Assembly: GCA_963711465.1 (NCBI GenBank)
Contig: CAVQEG010000002.1
Span: 248,001 to 312,000, forward strand
Source: CAVQEG01 sp963711465
GTDB lineage: Bacteria > Bacteroidota > Ignavibacteria > OLB7
DNA length: 64,000 bases
Direction: 5' to 3'
Part shown: piece by piece, positions 15,851-24,320 of the stretch
Position numbering within the stretch: position 1 is the stretch's first letter
Layout of the letters: the number at the start of each line of letters is the position of its first letter
Translations under genes and position numbers: made by a program
The notes under the pieces: model-generated
Told to the model about the DNA's origin: nothing
Seen by the model: only the letters and a program-made list of their open reading frames with translations
The model's database searches: none

Positions 15851-17701
15851 TCACGCATCCCTCTGCGCTGCGGGTACGGTGAAGGTGAACGTGCTGCCAA
15901 CGCCAGGCTCTGACTCAAGGCCGATGTCACCACCGTGTGCAGTGACTATTTCACGGCAGATCGCCAGTCCGAGTCCGGTGCCTCCGGACTCATCGGTCTC
16001 CAGCCGAACGAAGCGATCGAAGATCCGCGATTGCAGGTGGTGAGGAATTCCGGCACCGTCGTCGCTGACCGACAGCTGCAGTTGCCGTCCGTCGAAGACC
16101 GCATCGAGTCTCACGTGTCCACCCGGCGGCGTGTACCGAAGGGCATTGGAGACGAGATTGGCGAGCACCCACGTGATCTTGGTGGGATCGACACTCGCCA
16201 TCGGGAGCTCCGGATCGATGTTCGCGACGAGTTCGATTCCCAGCGACGCAGCCTGGCTTGCGAAGCTCCTGCGCACCTTTTCGAACAGTTCTGAAACCGG
16301 GATATCGGCGTACCGGAGCTCGATTCTCCCCTCTTCGATTCTCGACAGATCGAGCAGATCACGTACGAGTGCGCGGAGCTGTTCGACCTGTTCCTGCGCC
16401 ACGGCGAACAGCTCGCGTTCCCGCGGGTCCAGCCGGGATGTGAGCCGCTCGCGGAGCAGCCCGACACTCATCGCGATCGATGTCAGTGGTGTCTTGAGTT
16501 CATGTGACGCCATGGAGAAGAATTCGCTCTTCATACGATCGAGCTCGGCCAGCCGCGTGACGTCGCGCAGCAGCACCACAACGCCAAGGATCGAGTCCCC
16601 GGTCGATCGTACCGGAGTGACCGACCATTCGAAATGCAGCTGACGATCACCCACGGGAACGGACAAGACGGCGGACTCGCCCTGCAGTGCCGTCGGTCGA
16701 CCTTCGGAGAGCGTCGTACCGATGGCGGTGTCGAGTGCATCGATTCGAACTGCGTCAGAGAAGCGCTTCCCGACTGCCGTCACCGGGTCGAGTCCCAGCG
16801 CGAACGCCGCCACCGGATTGACGTCCACGATTCTCAAGGCGGCATCCAGCGCGACGATACCGTCGTCGATACACCGGATGATGGTTTCGCTCTTTCGCTT
16901 CTCCGCAACGATCCGCTCCACGTTCAGCGCGATGTAGGCTCGAAGACGGTCGGCCATCACGTTGAACTCGCGGGTCAACTGCCCGAGTTCGTCCGACGAC
17001 GGACGCGGAAGCACCACGTCGTACTGCCCCCTGGCAATTTCCGAAGCGGCGAGACGGAGTGCTCGGATCGGCCGGACGAGCCGATTTGACACCACGACGC
17101 TCAGCACGACCGCGACAACGACGCCGAAGAGACTGACGCACAGCACCGATATGGTGGCCGAAGTCGCAATGGAGCGTGCGTGCTCGCTGGCACGGTACAT
17201 CGTTCGCTGGTTGAGCTCGCGGAGATCGGTGCAGGCGGTGACGACACTGTCGTAGGCATTGAGGAGCGCGGTGTGTACACGGGCATCTCGATCTCGGTCG
17301 ATCGGCGGTTCCCTCCGGAGCGCCGCGCGAAGTTCCCGGGAATACCGGTGATACGATCCCTCGATTCGATCGATGATGTCCGATTCGCCGGAGATGGTGA
17401 TGTTGCCGTGTGCCCGGGCGAACCATTGCCGGAAGCGGCGATCACCACGCTCCACCCGTGATTCGGTGGCACCGGGGCCGTCGAGCGAGCGCCTCAGATA
17501 CGCCGTGCGTTGCTCGGACAAGGCTTCGATCATGTTGTCGGCCGCAAGAATGCTCCGGTAGTTCTCGCTCAATATCGAGTCGGAGGCACGACCGAGTGCC
17601 AGCAGGTTCGAAACTGCCCACGCACCCGCGATCACCATCAGCAGGACGGCGACACCGTTCGTCAGCATGAGTCGACGGCGAACGCTCCAGTACATGCTCA
17701 T
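15851..17701 (-). CDS. Membrane sensor histidine kinase (HAMP-PAS-HisKA-HATPase), KinB-like
   Basis: A 616-residue inner-membrane kinase. TM1 is at about 12-34, followed by a helical periplasmic domain rich in Arg/Glu (about 35-180, four-helix-bundle-like), TM2 at 183-205 and HAMP at 205-258. A PAS-like domain occupies 265-375. The HisKA domain has MASHELKTPLTSI with phospho-acceptor His400. The ATP lid region shows NLVSNALRYTPPGG, SDDGAGIP and GTGLGLAI. The layout resembles KinB, whose partner AlgB is an NtrC-type regulator like the protein at 7635. The gene is convergent with the kdp operon (138-base gap). Pairing with that regulator is inferred from co-localisation and the absence of another regulator. 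Confidence 0.92.
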   Translation of the reverse strand: MSMYWSVRRRLMLTNGVAVLLMVIAGAWAVSNLLALGRASDSILSENYRSILAADNMIEALSEQRTAYLRRSLDGPGATESRVERGDRRFRQWFARAHGNITISGESDIIDRIEGSYHRYSRELRAALRREPPIDRDRDARVHTALLNAYDSVVTACTDLRELNQRTMYRASEHARSIATSATISVLCVSLFGVVVAVVLSVVVSNRLVRPIRALRLAASEIARGQYDVVLPRPSSDELGQLTREFNVMADRLRAYIALNVERIVAEKRKSETIIRCIDDGIVALDAALRIVDVNPVAAFALGLDPVTAVGKRFSDAVRIDALDTAIGTTLSEGRPTALQGESAVLSVPVGDRQLHFEWSVTPVRSTGDSILGVVVLLRDVTRLAELDRMKSEFFSMASHELKTPLTSIAMSVGLLRERLTSRLDPRERELFAVAQEQVEQLRALVRDLLDLSRIEEGRIELRYADIPVSELFEKVRRSFASQAASLGIELVANIDPELPMASVDPTKITWVLANLVSNALRYTPPGGHVRLDAVFDGRQLQLSVSDDGAGIPHHLQSRIFDRFVRLETDESGGTGLGLAICREIVTAHGGDIGLESEPGVGSTFTFTVPAAQRDA

Positions 17702-17758
17702 GGGCAGTCTCGAAGCAGCATTGCGAAGGTGGTTTGAATGGCCGCGGCCGCTCCGGCA

Positions 17759-18505
17759 TCAATGCCGCGCCACGCCGCCGTCCACGTTGACGGTCTGCCC
17801 CGTGATGATCGACGATCCCGGTGAGGCAAGGAAGGCGACCACGCCGGCGATGTCCTCCGGTTCGTCGAGCCGATGCACCGACTGCTGCGGCAGCAGGTGC
17901 TCGAGAATGCTGCCCATCAGCTTCTCCCCAGGTGGTCGCTGCGTCGCGGTCAGCCCAACCGTGATCGCGTTGACCGTCACGCCGTACTTCCCCACCTCGC
18001 TGGCAAGTGAACGCACGAACCCGATCACCCCCATCTTCGAGGTCACGTAGTGCACCAGGTACGGCGTGCCCAGCCAGATCGTGTCGGAACTGAGCGCGAT
18101 GATCCGCCCGAATCCGTGCTCCTTCATCGCCGGCAGCACCGCCTTCGACGTCAGGAACAATCCATCGAGATTGACCGTCAGCATCCGCCGCCACTCCTTG
18201 TAGCTGATCAGTTCGAACGGCTCCTCGTGGTAGAGTCCCACGTTGTTGACGAGGATGTCGACGCGACCGAAGCGCTCGAGCGTGCGATCCACCATCTTGC
18301 GCGTCTCCTCCTCGCGCGTGACGTCGACGCGAACCGCATCGATCTCGCCGCCGTTCTCCGAGACGATCCGCATCGCCTCGGAGGCGTCGGCGATGTCGGC
18401 AATCATGATCTTCGCACCCTCCTCGGCGAGACGGCGACAGAACGCCTGACCGTTTCCGACAGCGGCGCCGGTGACGATCGCGACACGACCTTCCAGACGG
18501 GACAT
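17759..18505 (-). CDS. SDR-family oxidoreductase
   Basis: A 248-residue classical short-chain dehydrogenase. Cofactor motif TGAAVGNG (12-19); the usual NNAG is NNVG (87-90). The catalytic set is Ser140, Tyr153 and Lys157 (YVTSK), and the C-terminus is NVDGGVARH. Residues Asp37 and Asp40 after beta-2 favour NAD+ over NADP+ (family rule). Substrate unknown; it could be any FabG-like or alcohol-type SDR. ATG 18505 begins exactly at the SDR fold, although the frame is open upstream through the ABC permease gene. It is 57 bases from the HK start and 74 from the permease stop. Confidence 0.9.
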   Translation of the reverse strand: MSRLEGRVAIVTGAAVGNGQAFCRRLAEEGAKIMIADIADASEAMRIVSENGGEIDAVRVDVTREEETRKMVDRTLERFGRVDILVNNVGLYHEEPFELISYKEWRRMLTVNLDGLFLTSKAVLPAMKEHGFGRIIALSSDTIWLGTPYLVHYVTSKMGVIGFVRSLASEVGKYGVTVNAITVGLTATQRPPGEKLMGSILEHLLPQQSVHRLDEPEDIAGVVAFLASPGSSIITGQTVNVDGGVARH

Positions 18506-18579
18506 TGGTTGTGTGGGGGAATGACGGATGAATTCGGACAGGAAAGCATCGAAGATAGCGAGGTGCACCTGAACACGAT

Positions 18580-19425
18580 CTATCCGCCGTTGAGATCGAG
18601 CCGCCGCAGCGCTCGCGCGTAGATCAGGCGGACGATCGCACCCAGCACCAGCAGCCAGATCGCCGATCGCAGCAACGTCGAGACGATCGCTGCCGGATCG
18701 GGCTGCACGAACAGACGCGACGGCCAGTACATCAACACGGGGAAGGGAGTGAATTCGACCGCGGTCCGTGCCCACGCGGGCCAGTAGCCGAGCGGTACCG
18801 CGCCGCCTCCGAAAATCAGAATGAGCAATCCGAGAATCCAGACGAACGCCGTCGCCTTCTCGATCCAGAACGTCAGCAATCCCGCAATCGCCTGGAGCGC
18901 GAAGTAGAGCACCGTGCGAATGAGAAACGCGACGACGAACGCAAGGATGCCGACGGGGCCCACTGCGAATTCTCCCGACGCCGACCATGCCATCGCGATC
19001 GCGATCGGGAACGTCACCCCGAACGACAGCACGCTGTAGGCCATCACCGACGCGAATCGTGACAGCAGGTAGTCGTACGGACGCGCCAGCGTCACCGCTA
19101 TGTTGCCCGAGATGACATCGTGCTCGATGTCGAGCTGCGCCTCGGTGCGAACCGAGAAGTAGAGCGTCTGCCCGGCTGCGAGGAACCAGACGAGCTGGGT
19201 CCAGGTGAACCCCTCGCCGCCCAGCGACCCGACGTGGCTCGCGTGTACCGTCACGCGCCACACCTGCAGCAGCACGAAGAATGTGATGACGACGGTGAGG
19301 TTCGCCAGGACGAAATCCCAGGTGTAGGCGGTGAGCTGTCGCAGTTCGATTCGGAAGATCGCGAAGTACTTCGCCGACTCGCGCAGCAGCCTCGGGCGGT
19401 GGTCGGCAACGGCGGGCACCTCCAT
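18580..19425 (-). CDS. ABC-2-type transporter permease (DUF990 family)
   Basis: A 281-residue inner-membrane permease with six predicted spans (first two near residues 41-60 and 75-95, the last near 255-272). It has the DUF990 pattern of an amphipathic start (ESAKYFAIFRIELRQLTAYTWDF), the loop IEHDVISGNIAVTLARPYDYL, and an FTPFPVLMYWPSRLF segment. DUF990 permeases normally occur as adjacent pairs with an ATPase. Here the likely partner permease is 12 kb away at 31419, and no ATPase gene is in the window. Substrate unknown. It starts one base upstream of the stop of the PP-loop gene, so it is probably co-transcribed with it. Confidence 0.85.
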   Translation of the reverse strand: MEVPAVADHRPRLLRESAKYFAIFRIELRQLTAYTWDFVLANLTVVITFFVLLQVWRVTVHASHVGSLGGEGFTWTQLVWFLAAGQTLYFSVRTEAQLDIEHDVISGNIAVTLARPYDYLLSRFASVMAYSVLSFGVTFPIAIAMAWSASGEFAVGPVGILAFVVAFLIRTVLYFALQAIAGLLTFWIEKATAFVWILGLLILIFGGGAVPLGYWPAWARTAVEFTPFPVLMYWPSRLFVQPDPAAIVSTLLRSAIWLLVLGAIVRLIYARALRRLDLNGG

Positions 19426-19426
19426 G

Positions 19427-20080
19427 CTATTCCACCTTCCAGAAATCGATCTCCAGACCGACGGCCTCCGGCGTCGCCCGGCGCTCGGCGTGCGTCAGCA
19501 CGATGGTTCGATCCATGAGGGGACTGCTGCGCACGAACGTGTCGTACTCGCCACCCGCGCCGGACGGATCGAATCCCATCTCATTCATGTACTCGATGAA
19601 CTCGGTGCTCAGTTCCCTGCCGAGGTAGGACTCGCTGATCTTCCGATCGATGCGGATGATCGTGGAGGTCATCGTTCTCCTCTGTTCCTCGACCACGAGA
19701 TGGGAGGGAATTCCCCAGAGTGGAAACACGGCCCGCATATCGTAGTCGCCGGTGAGCGAGCGGAAGAAATCCCTGTAGGTCGATCCGGATGATCCGGGGA
19801 AGATTCCGTAGGTGAGTCCCTCACAGCGAAGATCGAAGAGCACGTTGCGGAGTTCGCGCTCATAGGTCTCGGCGCGCGCGCGCACCTTCAGCACCGGCAC
19901 GTCCATGAGGCGCGCCTGTTCCTCGATCAGCTCCGGAGGCAGACGATGGGCGAGCACCAGATCGGTGCGTTCGTCGATGAAGGTGACGAGCTGTCGACAT
20001 CTGAGGCCCGCCTGCTGTCCACGGAAGACGGCGTAGTGGGCATCCTTACCACCCGACCATATCGCAAACGCATTGCTCAT
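19427..20080 (-). CDS. Dph6-like PP-loop ATP pyrophosphatase (diphthine-ammonia ligase family)
   Basis: A 217-residue cytoplasmic protein with the N-type PP-loop IWSGGKDAH (about 7-15), followed by a conserved core (LRCEGLTYGIFPGS, SSGSTYRDFF) seen in the MJ0570/Dph6 ATP-binding family. Archaeal and eukaryotic relatives amidate diphthine, but bacteria lack diphthamide, so the bacterial substrate is unknown; related enzymes include those for B12 and aminated small molecules. ATG 20080 starts directly at the PP-loop domain; the frame extends further but without homology. The stop lies next to the ABC permease start. Confidence 0.82.
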   Translation of the reverse strand: MSNAFAIWSGGKDAHYAVFRGQQAGLRCRQLVTFIDERTDLVLAHRLPPELIEEQARLMDVPVLKVRARAETYERELRNVLFDLRCEGLTYGIFPGSSGSTYRDFFRSLTGDYDMRAVFPLWGIPSHLVVEEQRRTMTSTIIRIDRKISESYLGRELSTEFIEYMNEMGFDPSGAGGEYDTFVRSSPLMDRTIVLTHAERRATPEAVGLEIDFWKVE

Positions 20081-20216
20081 CGCCCTCCATGTTAGGATTT
20101 CTTGACGGGCATGGCGGCACACCGGCCGATATCTTCGACACACGCTTACGATCGATCCTGCCGAGGCGCGCGCATCGCGTTCCCATCGGACGATCCCACC
20201 TGCGCTCCACCTACCG

Positions 20217-20579
20217 ATGTTCACGATGGGGAACCGCAACGGACAGACCACGTATTCCACCGGTGAGGTCGTTCGAATCCTGCACCGCTTCTACGATTCG
20301 AATCGGAGCATCTACGAGAAGCTGGGACAGCTGCGGCGTGGGTACACCCGACGCTGGAGGCGGAGAAGCGGTGAGGAAGTCGTTCGCGATTACGATCCAC
20401 TGCTCGAGGAGGAGCGGCACTACGTGCGTGACGGAAGCGAAATCCGGTACACGCTGGCCGGACTCGATCTGATCCTGGCGACCGTCAAGAAGGTGCCGAA
20501 GGCGGATATGGGCGAAGCGTCGCGAGCGACGGGGGAACGACAGGAGGAGAATTCGCGGCCGTCAGATCCGGCAGGATGA
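20217..20579 (+). CDS. Conserved-looking hypothetical protein, possible small HTH
   Basis: A 120-residue protein I do not recognise. The segment YSTGEVVRILHRFYDSNRSI resembles the first helix-turn of a MerR-like or other helix-turn-helix domain, followed by an Arg-rich stretch (RRGYTRRWRRRSGEE). The C-terminal 35 residues are polar and probably disordered. It is convergent with msrA, with an 18-base overlap of coding ends. A start at ATG 20226 is also possible. Coding is supported by absence of any better frame and by the mixed hydrophobic/charged pattern in residues 12-90, but this call is tentative. Confidence 0.5.
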   Translation: MFTMGNRNGQTTYSTGEVVRILHRFYDSNRSIYEKLGQLRRGYTRRWRRRSGEEVVRDYDPLLEEERHYVRDGSEIRYTLAGLDLILATVKKVPKADMGEASRATGERQEENSRPSDPAG

Positions 20580-21032
20580 GAGGCCGCGCTTCTCGAGGTA
20601 CTGCTGGTGGTACTCCTCGGCGCGATTGAAGGTCGTGGCGGGAACGATCTCCGTGACGATCGGTCGCCGGAAGCGTCCCTCCTCCTGCAGCCGGAGCTTC
20701 GACGCTTCGGCCGCGTCCCTCTGTTCGGGCGAATGGTAGAAGATCACCGAGCGATACTGCGTGCCCACGTCGGGTCCCTGCCGGTTCAACGTCGTCGGAT
20801 CGTGGTTCTCCCAGAAGACGTCGAGCAGACGTTCGTAGGAGACACGCTCCGGATCGAATTCCACCCGAACCGCTTCCGCATGCCCCGTCGTATCGGAGCA
20901 CACCTGCTGGTAGGTCGGCTCCTCGGTCGTGCCGCCGGTGTAGCCCACCTCGGTCGCGGTCACGCCTTCGATCTGGCGGAACGCCGCCTCGACGCCCCAG
21001 AAGCATCCCGCCGCAAACGTTGCAGTTGCCAT
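20562..21032 (-). CDS. msrA: Peptide methionine sulfoxide reductase MsrA
   Basis: Reduces the S-epimer of methionine sulfoxide in free and protein-bound form. The 156-residue protein has the active-site motif GCFWGVEAAF (9-18; nucleophile Cys10) and the family segments EVGYTGG, YQQVCSDTTGHAEAVRV and FWENHDPTTLNRQGPDVGTQYRS. The C-terminal YLEKRGLSSC supplies a possible resolving cysteine (Cys154). ATG 21032 begins directly at the domain. It stands 26 bases downstream of the bacilliredoxin-like gene on the same strand, a sensible redox-repair pairing. Confidence 0.97.
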   Translation of the reverse strand: MATATFAAGCFWGVEAAFRQIEGVTATEVGYTGGTTEEPTYQQVCSDTTGHAEAVRVEFDPERVSYERLLDVFWENHDPTTLNRQGPDVGTQYRSVIFYHSPEQRDAAEASKLRLQEEGRFRRPIVTEIVPATTFNRAEEYHQQYLEKRGLSSCRI

Positions 21033-21058
21033 AATTGTTCTGATGATGAGCGTGTCGA

Positions 21059-21409
21059 CTAGGTATCCGCCGCCGCCGCCCACGCGTGCTCCATCGCCTC
21101 AGCGGTAATTCCACTGTGCGACGTGTGCCAGAGGACTCGGCCGTGGCCGACGAGCAGGACCTGCGGCGTCTCGTGCTCGACGCCCGAGCGCGCTGCCACG
21201 TGGTTCGACACGGCGCGAGACTGCTGGACGACGATCATTGCCGCCGCGACCGGATTCGAGCGCAGGTACTGATTGACCGACGCCATCGCCATGAACGACA
21301 CGGCACAGGCCGCCGAGTGTTTGAACAGCCAGACCGGCTGTGCGCTGTCGAACAGCCGGTCGGCATCCTCTATCGTCGATATCTCTTTGAGTCGGATTTC
21401 GGTCGGCAC
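21059..21409 (-). CDS. YtxJ-like monothiol bacilliredoxin
   Basis: A 116-residue thioredoxin-fold protein of the bacillithiol-associated YtxJ family. Motif KHSAACAVS (30-38) corresponds to the family's KHSxxCxxS, with Cys35 as the only likely reactive cysteine. TPQVLLVGHGRVLWHTSHSGI matches the conserved second half around the cis-proline. It probably removes bacillithiol from S-bacillithiolated proteins. With bshB1 at 3115 it indicates that this organism makes bacillithiol. The gene lies immediately upstream of msrA. Confidence 0.88.
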   Translation of the reverse strand: MPTEIRLKEISTIEDADRLFDSAQPVWLFKHSAACAVSFMAMASVNQYLRSNPVAAAMIVVQQSRAVSNHVAARSGVEHETPQVLLVGHGRVLWHTSHSGITAEAMEHAWAAAADT

Positions 21410-21446
21410 CGCAGTCTGACGGATACGTGAAGTCGAACGGACAAAG

Positions 21447-21710
21447 TTATGCCGCGCGTCCGTCTCCGTTGTGGTCGATGAACTTGTTGAAATAGCTCGA
21501 CGGATCGGGATCGTAGAGGAACTCTACGTGACTGCGGTCGAACTTCTCGAAGAACTCATCCCAAGAGATGTCGTTGAGCCGCTCGTTCCTCGCACCGAAG
21601 TCGATGCGCAGCATGCCGCCGGTGCCCTCGACCTGCGTCGGGCGGCCACCGCGACGCTCCACCCAAAGTCGAATCTTCTCGTGATCGGTCGTCGTCCGTG
21701 CGTTCGCCAT
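21447..21710 (-). CDS. Small conserved protein (87 residues)
   Basis: An 87-residue soluble protein, acidic overall, with a compact pattern: DHEKIRLWVERRGGRPTQVEG, then RIDFGARNERLNDISWDEFFEKFD, then LEF/LYD-like strands and SSYFNKFI. Similar small proteins with R-x-W-x-E-x-R-G-G-x-P and ISWDEFFEKF motifs are found in many bacteria, without a known function (from recollection of the family). The start ATG 21710 is preceded by a good Shine-Dalgarno-like GGAGGAAC, which decides it over the longer frame. Single gene downstream of the aldo/keto reductase. Confidence 0.78.
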   Translation of the reverse strand: MANARTTTDHEKIRLWVERRGGRPTQVEGTGGMLRIDFGARNERLNDISWDEFFEKFDRSHVEFLYDPDPSSYFNKFIDHNGDGRAA

Positions 21711-21941
21711 GATGTTCCTCCGCTCTCTGGTGTGTACTCGTTGCTGTTCGATGCGCGTGCGGTGGTGCTCCCGGTCCGGGTCCGGTCCGTGGCGACGGAG
21801 CGTCGACTCGGCCGGACCGGCTGGACGGATACTGCGGCGAACACCTCGCACAACCGCTGCCTCACGGTTCGCACTGATTCGAGGCACCGGAAAATTGATG
21901 CCATTCGCTCCGCCATCCGACCCGACCGGACAACGCCGGGG

Positions 21942-23399
21942 TCAGCGCCCGACGAGCGGTCCGTCCCTGAGTGCCCGAAGGACGTCGCGAACGTAGTGCT
22001 CACGGCGCATTCCGACCAGCACGGTATCGACGCCCGCACCGAGCACGCGACGAATCGCCAGCTGCGAGAGCGGGCCGACGAGCGAGACGCCCACCTCGCG
22101 CTCGAGCTCGGCGCGAATTGCGTCGGAGCGCTGTTGTGCCTCGACGCTGTAGTAGGCACCGATGCGCTCCATGAGTTCGCGGACCTCGCCGACGTACGCA
22201 TCGAACCAGCTCAGAGCGACGTCGTCGCCGTGTGTACGGAGGAACTGCCCGACCCATCCGAGGCGTGGCGCGATGTGCTGCGAGAGCAGTTCGTTCACGG
22301 TCTCGATGCTCTCGAGTTCACGCCAGTGCTGATGCATGAGCGAGCCGACAGACAGAAATTCCGAGAGCGCCCTGGACTCCTCGGCATCCTGTGTAAGCGC
22401 CGGGGCGGAATTCCCCAGGAAGCGGAACTCGCGTTCTGCGATTCGATCGATGCGTTCGTCGATCGCCTCCGGCGACGTATCGATCGACGCCAGAGGAAAG
22501 TCGGCCAGCCGCACGAGCCGATCGTCGACGATTGCATTGAGCGGCCGATTGGCGAGCGTACCGAGTTCGGCGCGGCGGGCACGTTCGAGCAGGGTTGCGC
22601 CGTCGGGCTGATTCGCGGTCTCGACGAAGCCGCGCTCCAGAAGGTTCGCCGGAAACTGAATCACGGAGAAATGGTGTTCGGAGGAAATCGATTCGGCGAT
22701 ATCGATCACACGATCGAGCGATGTGAACGTAGGCGAATCCGACTGGGCGCCGAAGGTATTCGACGAGATGCCGTAGTGGGCAATCCGGCCGCGGCGGACC
22801 TCCTGTTCGAGCCAATCGAAGGCGAGTCGAATTCTCCGATAGTATTCTTCGCGCGCAGTTTCCAGGGGAACGCCTTCATGGTGCGCCCATCCGAGGTAGT
22901 ACTCCGGATTGTGCAGCAGCAGCACGTCGACCATCGCCAGCCGCATGCGGTCGAGCGACCGCGAGAGCTGATCATCGAGGAATTCGGGAGCGATGCAGTG
23001 CCAGAGCGAATCACCGTACTCGACGACATCGGGGAACCCGCTGCCGGACGCGACGCGTTCGCGTGCAACGGCGAGGTTGCTTCCCTGCATGTATCCCGCC
23101 TTGGTGACGATCACGATCTCATCACGCGCGACGGCTTTCTCGACGACGAGTTCGCCGAGGACCTGCGCGAGGAGCTCTTCACTACCGCCGTCAGCGTAGT
23201 TGGTCGACGTGTCGACGAGGTTGATACCGGAGAGCAGCGCGCGACGGAGGGCCGAACGGTGTTCATCGACACCGACCGAGACACGGTAGCCGCCGAAGCC
23301 GGCGCCGGAGACGCGCCAGCCGGTGCGGCCGAGCGTCGAGAAGTGAAGTCCCGGATAGCGGGATGCGTAGGCGTTCGTTGCGTTGGCGGTAGCGGGCAC
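21942..23399 (-). CDS. Aldo/keto reductase family protein with C-terminal extension
   Basis: A 485-residue protein. The first about 300 residues are an aldo/keto reductase barrel: FSTLGRTGWRVSGAGFGGYR near the start, INLVDTSTNYADGGSE with the catalytic Asp and Tyr, IVIVTKAGY with the Lys, and VDVLLLHNPEYYL with the His. The remaining about 180 residues are mostly helical and extend beyond the usual 320-residue length, ending with VGPLSQLAIRRVLGAGVDTVLVGMRR, the normal AKR C-terminal element. An insertion, not just an added tail, therefore separates barrel parts. No ATG lies near the domain start; GTG 23399 is the most economical start but is uncertain. Substrate unknown. Confidence 0.82.
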   Translation of the reverse strand: MPATANATNAYASRYPGLHFSTLGRTGWRVSGAGFGGYRVSVGVDEHRSALRRALLSGINLVDTSTNYADGGSEELLAQVLGELVVEKAVARDEIVIVTKAGYMQGSNLAVARERVASGSGFPDVVEYGDSLWHCIAPEFLDDQLSRSLDRMRLAMVDVLLLHNPEYYLGWAHHEGVPLETAREEYYRRIRLAFDWLEQEVRRGRIAHYGISSNTFGAQSDSPTFTSLDRVIDIAESISSEHHFSVIQFPANLLERGFVETANQPDGATLLERARRAELGTLANRPLNAIVDDRLVRLADFPLASIDTSPEAIDERIDRIAEREFRFLGNSAPALTQDAEESRALSEFLSVGSLMHQHWRELESIETVNELLSQHIAPRLGWVGQFLRTHGDDVALSWFDAYVGEVRELMERIGAYYSVEAQQRSDAIRAELEREVGVSLVGPLSQLAIRRVLGAGVDTVLVGMRREHYVRDVLRALRDGPLVGR

Positions 23400-23484
23400 G
23401 GGATAGGGATTCGAATCAGTTTCGAGTCGATTCAGGTTCGAGCACCGGACAGAGGCGGCATGGCGGAGTCGTGCGGCGGCCGAT

Positions 23485-24234
23485 TCAGTGCAATGCACCG
23501 ACTTTGAGGACGGCATCGATGGCGGGCTGATTGGCCAGCAGCAGGATCGGCCACATGACGAGCGAGAACGAGAGCGGGATGCTGAGGTTGTCGTCGATGT
23601 TGATGCCATAGCTGGCGGCCTCGGCGACGGTCGCGACGGCGGAGGAAACGACACCGGCGAGGATGAACACCCAGTACGAACCGGCGAGGACGTCGCGGTA
23701 GATCCCGGCGACGCAGAAGACGATCAGCAGCGCGGCGATGAAGAACGCCGAGGAGCCGGCGACGCTCTTTGCGAGGAACCGGCGGCGACCGAATCGGCGG
23801 CCGATGAGGGCGGCGACCGTATCGCTGAGAATGAGCACGGCGAAGGCGGTGACGGCCACGACTTTCGGGAACGCGGCGACACAGATGGTGGCCGAGAGGA
23901 AGACCCACGTTGCACCGGAGAGCTTCCACGGGCCATCGCGGGACTCGAGGCGCTCATGCGTGCGCAGCAGGTCACCGAACGACGTGACAATGAACCGTTC
24001 GACGGATGGAACGCGCGTGCGGAGGAGCTCGACGGTAACGGCGAAAGCGGTGAGCGGAATCAGGATTTCGAGGGCGAGCAGCTTTGAGACGAAGATGTAG
24101 ATCGCGGGAATGAGCATCGACGTCAGGTGGATCCCCTTGCGCAGCAGTTCGCTGCGCATGGAGATGTTCGACGGATGGGTCGCGACCTGGCGTCCCGTTG
24201 AGGACGCGGACTGCTTCGAAAGCGTCATGCTCAT
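23485..24234 (-). CDS. Membrane CTP-dependent kinase-like protein (SEC59/DGK1/VTE5 family)
   Basis: A 249-residue polytopic membrane protein. It matches the DGK1/SEC59/VTE5 and phosphatidate cytidylyltransferase-like group: RKGIHLTSMLIPAIYIF early, ATWVFLSATICVAAFPK, then LSDTVAALIGRRFGRRRFLAKSVAGSSAFF, which holds the conserved S/D-D-x-x-A-x-x-x-G-x-x-x-G and K-S-x-E/A-G-S patterns. Seven or more hydrophobic segments follow. Relatives phosphorylate dolichol, diacylglycerol or phytol using CTP; the substrate here is unknown. Start ATG 24234 (24228 also possible). It is separated from ftsH by an intrinsic terminator. Confidence 0.82.
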   Translation of the reverse strand: MSMTLSKQSASSTGRQVATHPSNISMRSELLRKGIHLTSMLIPAIYIFVSKLLALEILIPLTAFAVTVELLRTRVPSVERFIVTSFGDLLRTHERLESRDGPWKLSGATWVFLSATICVAAFPKVVAVTAFAVLILSDTVAALIGRRFGRRRFLAKSVAGSSAFFIAALLIVFCVAGIYRDVLAGSYWVFILAGVVSSAVATVAEAASYGINIDDNLSIPLSFSLVMWPILLLANQPAIDAVLKVGALH

Positions 24235-24259
24235 TGGCGGCAAACATATCCAAAAAGGA

Positions 24260-24293
24260 CGCCGCCCGCATTCGGAATTCGATGCGGGCGGCG
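24260..24293 (-). terminator. Intrinsic terminator after ftsH
   Basis: Twelve-base arms CGCCGCCCGCAT (24260-24271) and ATGCGGGCGGCG (24282-24293) flank a 10-base loop, and on the minus strand the hairpin is followed by CCTTTTTGG. It lies 28 bases after the ftsH stop codon. Confidence 0.88.
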
Positions 24294-24320
24294 CGTCACT
24301 TCCACTCCGACCCTGCGACG

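Noticed and set aside
17759..19261. Extending the SDR gene upstream to a 500-residue protein
   Set aside because: The first 250 residues are the out-of-frame shadow of the ABC permease gene; the SDR fold begins at ATG 18505.
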